The position numbers were made by a program, and so were the translations under genes. DNA of 64,000 nt from Lamellibrachia satsuma. Taxonomy: Eukaryota > Annelida > Polychaeta > Sabellida > Siboglinidae. Location: contig BSQZ01000052.1 in assembly GCA_033239005.1 (NCBI GenBank), positions 658,501-722,500 of the forward strand, in the 5' to 3' direction. The notes below the pieces were generated by a model. That model did not search any database, had not been told where the DNA came from, and saw only the letters and a list, made by a program, of their open reading frames with translations. The first letter of the stretch is position 1. Every line of letters begins with the position of its first letter. This document shows, piece after piece, positions 25,101 to 31,500 of the stretch.

Positions 25101-25408
25101 TTGCATCATACATGTACGAACTTGGAAGAGAAACGATGTAGAATTTGCAACGTGCCAATAAATAAATGAAACCACATATTTAAATTGTAAGTGATGACAA
25201 GTTCTAATTTTATGTTGACTGCTCAGTAGACTAAGCGAAGCTTGAACCAATCACTGGACTTTTGACGTGATGGCCTCTTGACTGTGCAGCTGGTGTGTTG
25301 CAGGTGTCCAAGAGGTTCTATGAGCTGATGCAACTGTTCAACGAGCAGCCATCTGACCCATCAGAGAATGACAGCGACAATGAATCAGATGGCAGTCCAG
25401 TCGGCTGA
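317..25408 (+). CDS. GON4L: GON4L orthologue (GON-4-like nuclear regulator), 25 exons, 5' part outside the window
   Basis: Joined exons 317-446, 2389-2529, 3304-3438, 3734-3832, 4491-4674, 5425-5550, 6113-6269, 7348-7477, 8150-8236, 8522-8699, 11211-11361, 11817-11970, 12486-12671, 12934-13028, 13495-15360, 16576-16690, 17944-18117, 18551-18703, 19459-19643, 21480-21558, 22548-22676, 23148-23303, 23596-24062, 24465-24564, 25304-25408. They encode about 1,820 residues. Hallmarks match vertebrate GON4L in order: KMTRSK, RTRSK, DPEYNF, ELNELMDE, HVQLLTQ, KVFM/TVFMFP, AEDNLLA, RIKNL/RLKNL, two PAH-like helical regions, a Cys/His-rich patch and a C-terminal SANT/Myb-like domain ending RFYELMQLF. 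In vertebrates GON4L is a nuclear co-repressor partner (YY1, SIN3A/HDAC1) needed for cell-cycle and lymphoid development; that role is known for the family and only inferred here. Phases agree at all junctions except the exon 16/17 acceptor. One intron looks GC-AG. No start codon is visible because upstream exons are missing. Confidence 0.93.
447..1530 (+). other. GON4L intron, unique AT-rich part
   Basis: I see no exon or recognisable element here. There are two runs with atttaaatc-type words (about 535-565 and 1225-1265) that look like a degraded AT-rich repeat. Confidence 0.6.
1531..2400 (+). repeat. 46-bp minisatellite, 19 units, built from the exon-2 splice acceptor
   Basis: The word ctttg(c/t)a recurs every 46 bases at 1553, 1599, 1645 and so on to 2381. 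The last copy, ctttgtag|gaacttgtca, is the real acceptor and first ten bases of the following exon. Eight units keep an AG|G acceptor and eleven read gtaag. If an upstream acceptor were used, the frame would read ELVRHIE and then stop. Confidence 0.95.
2389..2529 (+). CDS. GON4L: GON4L exon with the EPKMTRSK motif
   Basis: 47 codons, phase 0 at both ends, donor cag|gtaagt. The peptide begins ELVTNEQVLAMM and contains EPKMTRSKVKEV, both highly conserved in vertebrate GON4L. The first ten bases are shared with the upstream 46-bp array. Confidence 0.95.
2835..3327 (+). repeat. about 58-bp minisatellite containing exon-3 acceptor and exon start
   Basis: Repeated units carry ttaccatcaccatggatact preceded by ttgta(c/g) or ttgcag. 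The clearest copies start near 3181, 3239 and 3297, at exactly 58-base spacing; the earlier ones are more diverged. The final unit supplies attgtag|ttaccatc, the acceptor and start of exon 3. Confidence 0.88.
3304..3438 (+). CDS. GON4L: GON4L exon, acidic segment
   Basis: 45 codons in phase 0, acceptor ttattgtag. The peptide starts LPSPWILSPIKGSK, aligning with vertebrate TWNISPIKKAN, then SEDEEDEEYKP, matching the vertebrate SSDEEYQP acidic stretch. The donor is atg|gttaga, somewhat weak. Its first bases are repeat-derived. Confidence 0.85.
3439..3733 (+). other. GON4L intron without recognisable element
   Basis: Ordinary AT-rich intron; nothing further recognised. Confidence 0.5.
3734..3832 (+). 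CDS. GON4L: GON4L exon
   Basis: 33 codons in phase 0 between cccatcag and cat|gtgagt. The peptide includes YSDVGTPVPLP and an acidic EEDTADMSALKSDDDS tail, comparable to the vertebrate SDVEST region. Confidence 0.85.
4153..4290 (+). mobile_element. 5'-truncated tRNA-type SINE copy
   Basis: It shares gaacaggtctgccag, gtaaagcgctttgagcagtc and cgcgctatataagaac with the fuller copies at 19126 and 55442. The 5' tRNA-like part is missing. It ends in a ctttactttta tail. Confidence 0.8.
4491..4674 (+). CDS. GON4L: GON4L exon, RTRSK conserved block
   Basis: Acceptor ttgcttccag, donor gatg|gtaatt. The peptide has TIALRTRSKLPLQDTPLEQ and PDISADMYD, which align with vertebrate AFRTRSKMPLKDVPL and PDITPDMYD. 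It ends in phase 1, matching the two bases (cg) that start the next exon. Confidence 0.95.
4985..5424 (+). repeat. 65-bp minisatellite abutting exon-6 acceptor
   Basis: gtgagacctgtt recurs at 5044, 5109, 5174, 5239 and 5304 (exact 65-base period). The last unit breaks off at tggtgtgtgtcatgagcag, which is the acceptor of exon 6. Confidence 0.92.
5425..5550 (+). CDS. GON4L: GON4L exon, DPEYNF block
   Basis: Phase 1 in, phase 1 out. The peptide has DEADPEYNFLAEV and VEDFRNDRDVRVT, aligning with vertebrate DPEYNFLEDL and TEDFRTDRAVRIT. The start at 5425 is forced by phase, because the alternative AG at 5432 would lead to an early stop. Confidence 0.95.
5640..5765 (+). repeat. remnant of a dispersed repeat
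   Basis: cgacaggttagacatttacc with gtgtgggatctttt is similar to gacaggttgtacatttatcc with gtgtgagatctttt at 24766 in another intron. It is probably an old SINE relic; the family is not identified. Confidence 0.45.
6113..6269 (+). CDS. GON4L: GON4L exon, KKELNELMDE block
   Basis: Acceptor gattgtcag, donor tcaa|gtaagc. The peptide KKELNELMDEVFEAYG aligns with vertebrate KKEVNELMEELFETF. A Lys-rich tail follows. It ends in phase 2. Confidence 0.95.
6360..7347 (+). repeat. 51-bp minisatellite, about 19 units; last unit holds exon-8 acceptor
   Basis: gtgctaggtgtgtgcag recurs with a 51-base period from 6388 (next at 6439). Each unit carries an acceptor-like gtgtgtgcag|cc. The final gatagttgatgagtgtggta plus tgggcag is the real acceptor of the following exon, so it derives from a repeat unit. 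Confidence 0.92.
7348..7477 (+). CDS. GON4L: GON4L exon
   Basis: One base completes a Lys codon, then the peptide runs to VTDEEKIQIQDQMRK, comparable to vertebrate LDPAQRKRLQQQMQQ. The donor is aag|gtgtca. A second AG eight bases downstream is out of phase. Confidence 0.9.
7478..8149 (+). other. GON4L intron, unique
   Basis: AT-rich sequence with no recognisable element. A small gcctgtccagt direct repeat lies at about 8101-8123, just before the acceptor. Confidence 0.5.
8150..8236 (+). CDS. GON4L: GON4L exon, HVQLLTQ block
   Basis: 29 codons, phase 0. The peptide HVQLLTQTYVQAGSRPEL aligns with vertebrate HVQLLTQIYLLATSNPNL, and LARLFL with TRIFL. The phase-correct donor is ctg|gcgagt, a GC-AG type intron; the nearby GT (8241) is out of phase with the next exon. 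Confidence 0.85.
8522..8699 (+). CDS. GON4L: GON4L exon
   Basis: The peptide starts MELKALGDKAKL and contains FLNPPNLLAALEVV, matching the vertebrate KELGTFAQ and FQPCNLMGAMQLI region. The donor is aaca|gtgagt, phase 1. Confidence 0.9.
8978..10495 (+). repeat. 69-bp minisatellite, about 21 units with higher-order structure
   Basis: Each unit is ctccctttataaaggggtga followed by tagttcatgtact, tgcaccgccccag and a ctttcc tail. 69 is 3 x 23 with no stop, so a 505-codon ORF appears, which I regard as an artefact. A three-unit variant block (caccgtccc / gtctag / gtctaat) recurs about 552 bases (8 units) later, showing a recent block duplication. Confidence 0.95.
10496..10706. mobile_element. short AT-rich insertion splitting the 69-bp array
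   Basis: It starts with an (aat)n run and attttattaaaatggcaact, which reads on the minus strand as a LINE-like 3' tail ending (ATT)n. The array resumes immediately afterwards. The family is unknown. Confidence 0.5.
10707..11037 (+). repeat. 69-bp minisatellite, second block, about 5 units
   Basis: Same unit as the block ending at 10495 and in the same orientation; separated from it only by the inserted element. Confidence 0.93.
11211..11361 (+). CDS. GON4L: GON4L exon, VFMFPQMLP block
   Basis: Acceptor gtcttgcag, donor gacaa|gtaggt. The peptide TSTVFMFPQMLPECCLLH aligns with vertebrate TSKVFMYPELLPVCSL. It ends SQAED, continuing into the conserved AEDNLLA across the junction. Confidence 0.95.
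11817..11970 (+). CDS. GON4L: GON4L exon, NLLAMG...RLKNL block
   Basis: The peptide has LLAMGIEQFG, FIEQYMLPTKKKQQL and RYRLKNLKADR, aligning with vertebrate LLALGLKHF, KYLLTCKTAHQL and VRIKNLNMNR. This is the SANT-like helical core typical of GON4L. It ends in phase 0 at atcaag|gtgaac. Confidence 0.95.
11995..12425 (+). repeat. 20-bp minisatellite, about 20 diverged units
   Basis: The unit tgtagctgaagtgacagtca repeats with many substitutions in the intron. No splice site lies inside the unit. Confidence 0.9.
12486..12671 (+). CDS. GON4L: GON4L exon, NQLPEFPRYLE
   Basis: 62 codons, phase 0. The peptide SKHNQLPEFP aligns with vertebrate KKTKQLPVL, and DLLPVWCKAFL with HRLPFWLKASL. The donor is gatgg|gtgagt. 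The exon end and donor are repeated four more times downstream. Confidence 0.95.
12645..12785 (+). repeat. 26-bp tandem repeat of the exon-13 donor, 5 units
   Basis: The word ggatgg|gt(g/a)agttga occurs with donor GT at 12672, 12698, 12724, 12750 and 12776. The first is the exon end and real donor. Each later copy is a full consensus 5' splice site. Reading past the first donor meets a stop (GTG AGT TGA). Confidence 0.92.
12934..13028 (+). CDS. GON4L: GON4L exon
   Basis: 95 bases between ttttttcccag and tcgag|gtacta, starting phase 0 and ending phase 2. The Lys/Glu/Pro-rich peptide (VEKEETQEKKTPAAPS) has no clear family match; it is accepted on phase and splice sites. Confidence 0.8.
13040..13475 (+). 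mobile_element. old LINE 3'-end copies in GON4L intron
   Basis: The words cgttctcacagaggacaatg, aatgaatggaaca, aatgctag and agggcgggt match the C-terminal coding end of the CR1-like LINE at 50692-50905. A second stretch, gttgggctcttcataag... ggttggcaatctt (13345-13425), matches its 3' UTR. Stops and indels mark it as old. Confidence 0.7.
13495..15360 (+). CDS. GON4L: GON4L large Ser/Thr-rich exon
   Basis: 622 codons, acceptor ttcttgtag, donor atcag|gtaagg; phase 2 in and out, agreeing with both neighbours. Low-complexity Ser/Thr/Val-rich sequence, with LTPRQLSQLGVKINMVP near residue 117 as a conserved-looking island. A basic stretch, AAAKITARLKKVRKLRKLE, lies near residue 480 and an acidic EYEDDDNDDEDHL at the end. 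In vertebrates the matching region is also a long, poorly conserved linker, so function is uncertain; probably a disordered regulatory region. Confidence 0.9.
15424..16310 (+). mobile_element. truncated LINE inserted into a single 69-bp-family monomer
   Basis: Left flank ctctttataaaggagtga and right flank ctgcaccgccccag are the two halves of one diverged 69-bp unit. Between them (about 15465-16250) lies a LINE C-terminus with the word QKKAVRMLI and then MYKHNSGLLPTMFYNMF, typical of the RT C-terminal end. It ends in an acaataaattttatttga tail with tttga repeats. A possible 7-bp target duplication (tagttct) flanks it. A TA microsatellite lies at 16040-16096. Confidence 0.75.
16360..16625 (+). 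repeat. three tandem copies of the exon-16 acceptor and exon start
   Basis: tttag|gtttgcc or tctag|gtttgct occurs with exon-like starts at 16408, 16494 and 16576 (spacing 86 and 82). Each copy continues as coding-like sequence around KLPL ... ICL and then cttgtctt. Only the third continues into the long conserved ORF. Confidence 0.92.
16576..16690 (+). CDS. GON4L: GON4L exon
   Basis: One base completes Arg, then the peptide FAPKLPLSETDICLTKAKKK and RAVLLELLVPDLVAKDPL. The donor is ctc|gtgagt, phase 0. The first about 50 bases are represented three times in tandem. Confidence 0.88.
16850..17430 (+). repeat. 26-bp minisatellite, about 22 units
   Basis: The unit gctagctctagtatccact plus gtgacat repeats with few substitutions. 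It is directly followed by a second, unrelated array. Confidence 0.94.
17430..17842 (+). repeat. 34-bp minisatellite, about 12 units
   Basis: The unit is aaatatgagcagagtgagag then tccagtggactccc. The period is not a multiple of three. It abuts the preceding 26-bp array with no spacer. Confidence 0.94.
17944..18117 (+). CDS. GON4L: GON4L exon, first PAH-like helical region
   Basis: The peptide has LKRDERDTAFAQAYLTTAKEV and IYEQLLKLLHDF, the paired amphipathic helix pattern seen in GON4L and SIN3. The donor is gtggag|gtgggg, phase 0. The acceptor is uncertain: AG at 17943 keeps phase, whereas AG at 17932 has a better pyrimidine tract but would shift phase, so a tiny missed exon is possible. 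Confidence 0.82.
18254..18545 (+). repeat. 22-bp minisatellite, about 13 units, ending at exon-18 acceptor
   Basis: The unit gtggatatgtggtggtcagt (plus ct) repeats up to a few bases before the acceptor atttttacag at 18550. Confidence 0.9.
18551..18703 (+). CDS. GON4L: GON4L exon, PAH region
   Basis: 51 codons, phase 0. The peptide FPELAQEFIVFLLPEQAKEC aligns with vertebrate WPELLQDFAAFLLPEQALAC, and ARTFLRKLE with SRKFLRQLE. Confidence 0.95.
18704..19125 (+). other. GON4L intron, unique part
   Basis: AT-rich, with a short gcatgcatgcatgcat run at about 18800-18815. No exon recognised. Confidence 0.5.
19126..19440 (+). mobile_element. tRNA-derived SINE, near full length
   Basis: The 5' end has a box-A-like tggtgtagtgattagg and box B ggttcgaatcc at 19175-19185. 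The body contains gaatgaacaggt and gtaaagcactttgagcagtc, ending ctatacaagaacgtaccttt. It sits directly upstream of exon 19, so the SINE tail supplies the branch/pyrimidine region of that acceptor. Confidence 0.85.
19459..19643 (+). CDS. GON4L: GON4L exon, second PAH-like region
   Basis: The peptide HLRKHPSHLQKIINIFLQW aligns with vertebrate AENPSHHQKIIKVL, and LLRGQQHLMEEFCWFFND with LLRGHDHLQDEFSIFFDH. The donor is cagag|gtacaa, phase 2. Confidence 0.95.
19772..20932 (+). repeat. 24-bp minisatellite, about 48 units
   Basis: The unit ataatgcttggtgtacactg plus ctat alternates between gcttgg and gattgg variants. 24 is a multiple of three, so long meaningless ORFs appear on both strands (GVHCYIML and AVYTKHYI repeats). 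tgtaca is a self-complementary core. Confidence 0.95.
20933..21479 (+). other. GON4L intron, unique
   Basis: AT-rich; nothing recognised apart from the acceptor of the next exon. Confidence 0.5.
21480..21558 (+). CDS. GON4L: GON4L exon, FEEVTL acidic block
   Basis: 79 bases; the peptide STLTEFEEVTLKDSDDND aligns with vertebrate EFDGFEEVALPDVEEEEE. The acceptor gatgtag is weak but in phase. The donor is gag|gtcagt. Confidence 0.88.
21559..22057 (+). other. GON4L intron, unique
   Basis: No exon or known element seen. Confidence 0.45.
22058..22347. mobile_element. about 290-bp MITE with inverted termini
   Basis: It begins taccgtattcagcctaataag and ends cttaataggtcaaatacggta. The inverted complement of the end reads taccgtatttgacctattaag, 18 of 21 identical to the start. 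No ORF. The superfamily is not assigned. Confidence 0.75.
22548..22676 (+). CDS. GON4L: GON4L exon, Cys/His-rich patch
   Basis: 43 codons, phase 0. The peptide QWCKCQCHQSD and RRKRHCRACRSSGIK resembles vertebrate DCACSCHEGG and RRSCSHCSSK. The C-x-C-H ... C-x-x-C spacing suggests a small metal-binding element (inference). Confidence 0.93.
22677..23147 (+). other. GON4L intron
   Basis: Ordinary AT-rich intron; nothing recognised. Confidence 0.45.
23148..23303 (+). CDS. GON4L: GON4L exon
   Basis: 52 codons, phase 0, between gattgtag and aag|gtactt. The peptide begins IIKGRIYVQTSESSLKP. Phase and splice sites support it; the sequence is weakly conserved. Confidence 0.82.
23596..24062 (+). CDS. 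GON4L: GON4L exon, variable linker
   Basis: 155 codons plus two bases, between gttgtgtag and acaaa|gtaagt. Ser/Thr/Cys-rich with repeated VSET/TVS words. It ends in ICSWTK, where the Trp opens the SANT/Myb-like domain continued in the next exon (vertebrate WTREED). Confidence 0.88.
24465..24564 (+). CDS. GON4L: GON4L exon, SANT/Myb-like domain part 1
   Basis: The peptide EEDKQILESCKQHG and GGSTFQTVAAALKKS aligns with vertebrate EEDRTILLTCQEKGAQPSTF. The donor is ggt|gtaagt, phase 0. Confidence 0.95.
24565..25303 (+). other. GON4L last intron
   Basis: It holds a degraded dispersed-repeat relic at about 24766-24905 (box-B-like ggattcgaatgc, and similarity to 5640-5765). Otherwise unremarkable. 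Confidence 0.45.
25304..25408 (+). CDS. GON4L: GON4L last exon, SANT/Myb-like domain part 2 and stop
   Basis: The peptide VSKRFYELMQLFNEQ aligns with vertebrate VSHRFRELMQLFHTA. An acidic tail (SENDSDNESDGSPVG) and TGA follow, as in the acidic vertebrate C-terminus. Confidence 0.96.
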   Translation: MSKRFYELMQLFNEQPSDPSENDSDNESDGSPVG

Positions 25409-25800
25409 CGCTGTCACAGACATACATAGCTTGAAACAGCTATTTGCTATATAATATGTGTCCAGTCTCGTCTAGTGCAATCATGTGCTCTTATAAGGTT
25501 AAAACCTGTAGCATATTTGATGTTGTGTTTAGAGTGCAGTTGTTTGTTACAAACAGACAATATGTTTCTGTAATGGTACCTAGTGCTATGTACTTATATC
25601 AAGGACACTGCATGGCTGCATGGCTGGGTGTTCTTTGAGACATGTAAATATGTGCTTCATAAAGATGTTTAGACGTATAAACCTGTACATTTGTAGTTGT
25701 GAGAATAATGGTTTATTCTTGAACATCATAAGTATTACATAGATCATGCCATAAAATGTATGACTGGTTAACAACACAACAAGGAAATAAATACACATAC
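25409..25800 (+). promoter_or_regulatory. GON4L: GON4L 3' UTR with candidate polyadenylation signal
   Basis: AATAAA lies at 25786-25791, about 380 bases after the stop; no earlier canonical signal was noted. UTR extent is inference. Confidence 0.5.
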
Positions 25801-26258
25801 AACAAATTATGATGTTCAATGAACTTGCAGCTGCAGCTGCCTTCGTCACAATCAAATTACCCTTGTTTTGTTGAACATTAAATAAGGCTGAAATGACAGT
25901 TTTGCTGTGGATAACTAGATGAAATACTTTTGTGACATATTTGTAACATTTCTAAAGCCCAAGCTGCTGGCAGGGATATTGATGACACTGCTTGGCCTCC
26001 ACTGTTCTCTCATCTAGTAACGTTCATGTGATTGTTTTGTAGTATTACTGAACCGTGACTGGACTGACGATTGTCTGAAATGAGTGACAGTATGGTAATG
26101 GAACAACGTTTATATATATTATCTACATTTATCCCATCCCCTGGTCACTAGTGGCCATCATGTTGCTGTAGCAAGGCATTCAGTTACAGCATACACGTCT
26201 CGCAGTGCCATAGTCTGCTCACAGTGTCCCCACTTTGTCTTAAATACAAGATAGCAAG
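25801..26258. other. intergenic, nothing recognised
   Basis: AT-rich region between GON4L and the 21-bp array. Confidence 0.4.
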
Positions 26259-26625
26259 GTAAACTAATGGGTGACCATGGTAAACTAATGGGTGACCAAG
26301 GTAAACTAATGGGTGACCAGGGTAAACTAATGGGTGACCAAGGTAAACTAATGGGTGACCAGGGTAAACTAATGGGTGACCAAGGTAAACTAATGGGTGA
26401 CCAGGGTAAACTAATGGGTGACCAAGGTAAACTAATGGGTGACCAAGGTAAACTAATGGGTGACCAAGGTAAACTAATGGGTGACCAAGGTAAACTTAAT
26501 TGGAGACCAAGGTAAACTAATGGGAGACCAAGGTAAACTAATGGGTGACCAAGGTAAACTAATGGGTGACCAAGGTAAACTAATGGGTGACCAAGGCAAA
26601 CTAATGGGTGACCAGGCTTGGCCTC
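26259..26625. repeat. 21-bp minisatellite, 17 units
   Basis: The unit ggtaaactaatgggtgacca (plus a) alternates a/g at its end. It stops at ccaggcttggcctccccctt. A single unit with a similar edge (ccaggcttgcccacc) occurs again at 38530. Confidence 0.95.
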
Positions 26626-28265
26626 CCCCTTTGCCTTGGTCTCCCTTTTACGAGATTCTAGATACGTCACTGTTTGCTTAGCGTTTTCATAAGTCGTCTC
26701 TTGTGATATCTGATGTGACATAGTGTGACAACAATTAAAATAGTAAGTATTATTATCAATGAATGATGAAACTACTTCGAGTATAAAGTATCAGTTAAGT
26801 AGAAGACACAGACGCAAAATACAAACCAAATACATGCAACAGTGATGTTAAAGCGAAATAGTAAAATTTTTGGGGCTATGCACGTAAAATAATTAATAAA
26901 AATTAATCATTTGTAACTAACTGACAATCAAGAATATCATGCTAGTGGTTTTCTCAGAATATTTATTCTCGAAGTGGGATATTCTGGTCAAGTTTAACTG
27001 GGCGCTGACATGTTAACCAGCGCGACCGAAAAGTTTGTGCGCAGTTCTCGGAAATCCGTAACTTAGACTACCGCAGTAACGTATTAAAGGCGGCGAAAAT
27101 TTACAAAAACTTCAATCAAATGCACTGCTATGTCAAAAAGTGACTACTTTAGTAAACAAAGACCGAAATATATTACATAAGTTGCGTTTGGACGCAATCA
27201 GCATGGCCATATCCATATAGGATTACGTGTTTAGTGTTTACAAATAAATTTTCATTTGATGAGAAAATATTGCCAGACTTCGGCGCTCGTGACGTAACAG
27301 TATGGCAAGGCCCGTGAAATTAAAATGCTGCGTGTTTCCCTAGTACATCCACGGGGGGGGGTATTCTTGATTGCAGCCGCGGATGGTTATGTTTTAGTAA
27401 CTATAATATATGCAAAGGCCCAAAAACCATGACTTGTTTCCCTTTAACGTAATGTAGAGTACATGTGGTTATTTCTTCCTAATCATTTGGGTTCTTTAAA
27501 TATCTCTCCGTACTTTGTTAGGTGTTTTGTATCAACGCTTGTAAGTAAACTACACATAACCAGCAACAACGAAAACGCCAGATATCATTAGAGATGTGTT
27601 TCCTTTAAAACATCTAAATGGGGTGAATTTTAATGGCGCATCCCCGGTTGCGGTTGCACGTTGAAACAGACTGTGCTCCATCCTACCCTTCTATATGAAC
27701 AAATGGTTGTCTACAGACTTGACAGGCATTAATAAGAGTGGTGGAATAACACCTGCCACTGATATCGATGGTTCTGTGAGTGGCCGTCTCTTATGTTGGC
27801 GCCAACTTCAATCCTCTACTGGGGAACCAACCATCCACGCCGCCAGGGGCTTCCGACTACATCAGTATCCCTGGAAAATCGACCTGCTGAAACTCATATT
27901 TTTCAGTTAACCAATGAGATTGCGAGCTCGAATTTACGAGGCCGACATACGGGAACTTTACTTTAAATGGTTGTGGACCCGTCGTCGTTGGTCGAACGGG
28001 TAATGATGGGAATTTCCTGGAAACGCTCTTTGAAGTTTGGGCGCGGGCGCATCTGATTCATAGAAACAAGCAGAAGCCATTGGGACGAAGTGCAAATGAA
28101 TCAGCGTACATTCGCACATGCCGTGGGATAAACTGGCAAATCCACGTTTCAACAGGTCAATCTGCCAGGAGCACCGCGTTGTGCTACTACCGCCGCTTCT
28201 GACAGACTTGCGCCTTCAGCGACACGTTCTGGGGCGAGCAATCTTTCGTCTGCCGCGACGGCACT
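26626..28265. other. intergenic, no gene recognised
   Basis: AT-rich, with a g-run at about 27351 and a weak 71-codon ORF at 27695 without features. It probably includes the 3' flank of the minus-strand channel gene. Confidence 0.4.
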
Positions 28266-28577
28266 CTAGTGGAGCAGGATCGTCTCCCTGGTCGGCACGC
28301 CGTACGCGTGCACGCGGTACTCGTTCTGGTCGACCTCGATGCGCCAACAGCCGACACACAGGCCGAGCCAGACGGCGGCGCCGGTGAACAGGCAGAGCAC
28401 CGGCCAGAAGATGGCGTGAATGGCGACCAGTGTCGACGTCCGCGTGAGGATCGCCGTCGCCGCGTCGTACGGGTTGACGAAGCAGGCGAACTGCTGGCCC
28501 GTGTGGCCCCAGCTCGTCCAGAAGCGGCGAGACAACTTCTGGTTCCATTCCTCGGCGGCGCACTCATGTATTGTGCA
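28266..28577 (-). CDS. BK beta-type subunit exon 2
   Basis: Encodes the second half of the extracellular loop, TM2 and a short cytoplasmic tail ending in TRETILLH. Acceptor TATTGCAG on the minus strand. Confidence 0.82.
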   Translation of the reverse strand, partial: CTIHECAAEEWNQKLSRRFWTSWGHTGQQFACFVNPYDAATAILTRTSTLVAIHAIFWPVLCLFTGAAVWLGLCVGCWRIEVDQNEYRVHAYGVPTRETILLH

Positions 28578-31500
28578 CTGCAATACGAGACAACGAAGTT
28601 CATTTGTTAAACTTGCAGCAACTTTATCTTGATACAAATGAACAAGCAGTCGGAAAATGTTAATCTTATTGTAATTTCATTAATCATAACCTGAAATTAC
28701 CTACTATTATGCATAGCTTATTTTATTTTAAATAACAGCGTGGTTTACGTCACGAAATAACTTAGGCCTGTACATTGTTTTTCGATCAGTGTCCTGTTTC
28801 ATGAAGCCGTGAAACGCACGTTAACGTTTCATGTCAACATTACTGGCGGCGTGCTGATTACACGTGCTGATTACACGTGTTGCAATAGTAGATTTTTGTG
28901 ACATCTGAAACCGTATACAATCATGATACCGGGTTGTACACAAAGATCCCAATGTATGGGAACGTATGGGAATGTATCGTCAGCGTAGCTGACGATACAT
29001 TCCTAGGGGAGTTCACTGATGTTTCACTCATGTCGTCGTGCCAAGCAGTTGATAGAACTGACTGAGCAACGTCATGAATGCTTCTGCTGACACCTATGAG
29101 ATTGAATCCACAGCAGGTCACGTGTTATGTTCAATACTAATTAGGCCCCCTACCTTACTAGTACTTCCGCCCGGCTGAATAAAGCTGTGTGTTTTGAAAG
29201 CGGCATTGTTTTTAAATGTCACAGGTTGGTCCACGACCAACAGGGAACACGACATATTGACGACGAGGATAGGATTCAGCACGTACTGCAATCCATCTCA
29301 TTGCCGCTGTCAGAACATGCACAATGAATACGCAATGCCTACTGAACTACGGAACATGTAAATTATTAAACATGTTGTGCGTAAAAACATATTTAATCAC
29401 CCTTTTCGATGCTCGAATTCGCATATTTAACTCGCTATCAGTGTCGCCATCTTGCGAATAAAAGGGGGCAAGAAGGCGCTTAATGCCGGTTAATATGAAA
29501 ATTCGGGCTTCGAAAAAGGTGATTTTATGCACAACATGTTTGCAACATGTTCCGTAGTTCAGTATGCATTGTGCATACATTGTGCATGGTTACTGCACAA
29601 CTTGTATTTTATAATGGCGACATTGAGGTGGGCCCGGATTGTAGACAAGTTGTCCTAGCGCTATCCACCATGGACGAAACACCGATCACAACAGAGAAAA
29701 TCGCCAAGTAGACAGCAACAGACCACGCGTTATCGCGAGTTCTTCAGTTCGTGGAACGAGGCTGGCCTCTCCAAGCTCCAAGCTAGTTAGAAGCTTGTGG
29801 TCACAGGAAAGACTAACTGACTGTACAGCATGGTGTGTGCCATATATGTCAGGTGCACAGCAAACAACCACCTGCGGCACCACTGCATCCGTGGCAATGG
29901 CCAGGTCAGACGTGGCATTGCATACGCATTGACTATGCCGGTCCCTTTGAAGGACATATGACGTCGACGCTCACAGCAAGTACACCGTATATCGACGTGC
30001 ATGTTGTTTCAGCAGCAACAGCAAGTGCAACGGCCACAAAGCTACGACAAACATTTGCAGGTTTAGGCCTACCCAACACCATTGTATTGGACAATGAAAG
30101 CCGGGCCAGGTTTGGTGTCTGCGTCGCCTGAACCGAAAGTGAAGGTGGTTCCTTTGAGGAGATCCACAAGATTCGTAAAGCCACCGGACAGGTTGGCATC
30201 ACATGCAGTATATAACACAGGGGCGGATATAGGCTTGTTGGCGGGGGGGGGGGTCTCAGTCAGTCGTAGTCATGTCGTTCTACTTACGAACCGGGGGAAG
30301 GGGGGAACGTCTACTTACAGAAATATTAACATTAGCCGGCTGCTAATACTTCAGTCTTTACATTGACACTAGTTCCGACGTTGGCCTATATACGTAATGT
30401 TGTTACTGACGTGTGTCAGTGTCCCACTGTGTGTCAGCCGGTGCCAAGTGCATTCTGGCAAACACCTGCTGGTCAGCTGGACGGCAGACATAGGCTGACA
30501 GCACGCAATCAAAGGTGAGAGCTTGTGTACAGCCGCTGGTAGTGAACCTTCTGATCGATCATTACATCGTCGAGGTCACTGGATTAGGATGCAGCGCATT
30601 ATCACGCCACCATCGAGATGATTATAGATGTCTTGAGTGTTTGGAACCATTAGCCAGCCGTGTCTAATATTCCTCATTAAACGATGTCCGTTGTTATGGT
30701 TTAATTTCCTTGCTGATCGTAGCGTCTTATTCAGAGTTACCGTCAGTTAAGCATGTATCAAGAAATATGCCTGAAGTGAGTGATAATAGTTGCGTAGACA
30801 TGTCGTAGCTAGTCGTAGCATGTTAATTAGAGTCACCGTCAATAATGAAGCATATGTCAAGAAAGATCTACAGCACTGATCTTTCAACTGCTTTCTACAA
30901 CAATGCCTTTCTACTTCTACTTCTACTTCTACTTCTACTTCGTTAATTGGCAGAGTCCATAAGTCAGGACATTTACGCCAATGGTACCGGTAGTTTAGAG
31001 AATGAAACCACCAGCTCTGTGAGTCCACAACAGTTATTTTCCATTTCCCTGTCTGAGGTCTTTCACTTCCCCTGGCATAGGCACCAGACAGAAGGGACCA
31101 ACAACGTTTACTGTCTCTTCCGATAGACACAGGCAAAGTGGGGTTTTGAACCCCGGTCCCCTCGACTGAAAGTCCGACGCCCTACCACTCAACCACTGCG
31201 CCTGCATTAGTATAACTAGGACCAACGTTTGTTAAAAAAATTACAAATGTATTTGAAATTTGATGAGGATCATTAGTTAAATCATTGTTATATTTGAAAC
31301 TTGTAGGAATACATGATTTGTCATTGTGTTTTCCGATCACAGTTCTAAGCAACTGCCACGTCTTTTTAGAGTAATTCTTAAATGTGTTAAAAATAGATTA
31401 ACATAGTAAGTTATTATAAATATTTGTATAGCTAACATAACGAATATAATCAAACAGAATATAGGCAAATGGTGAGATATTTCACTGTAGAGTACATCGG

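Noticed and set aside
26158..26721. repeat ORFs MGDQGKL and SLPWSPI
   Set aside because: Translations of the 21-bp minisatellite; no gene evidence.
28187..28603. Arg/Ser-rich ORFs overlapping the channel exon
   Set aside because: Shadow frames of the GC-rich exon 2; the frame with KCNMB-like motifs is the real one.
29835..30131. host gene for a zinc-binding integrase-like protein
   Set aside because: Fragmentary Gypsy integrase without catalytic completeness, joined to a Pol C-terminus in another frame.
31140..31208. tRNA gene on the minus strand
   Set aside because: Box A/B-like but followed by SINE body and a simple-repeat tail.
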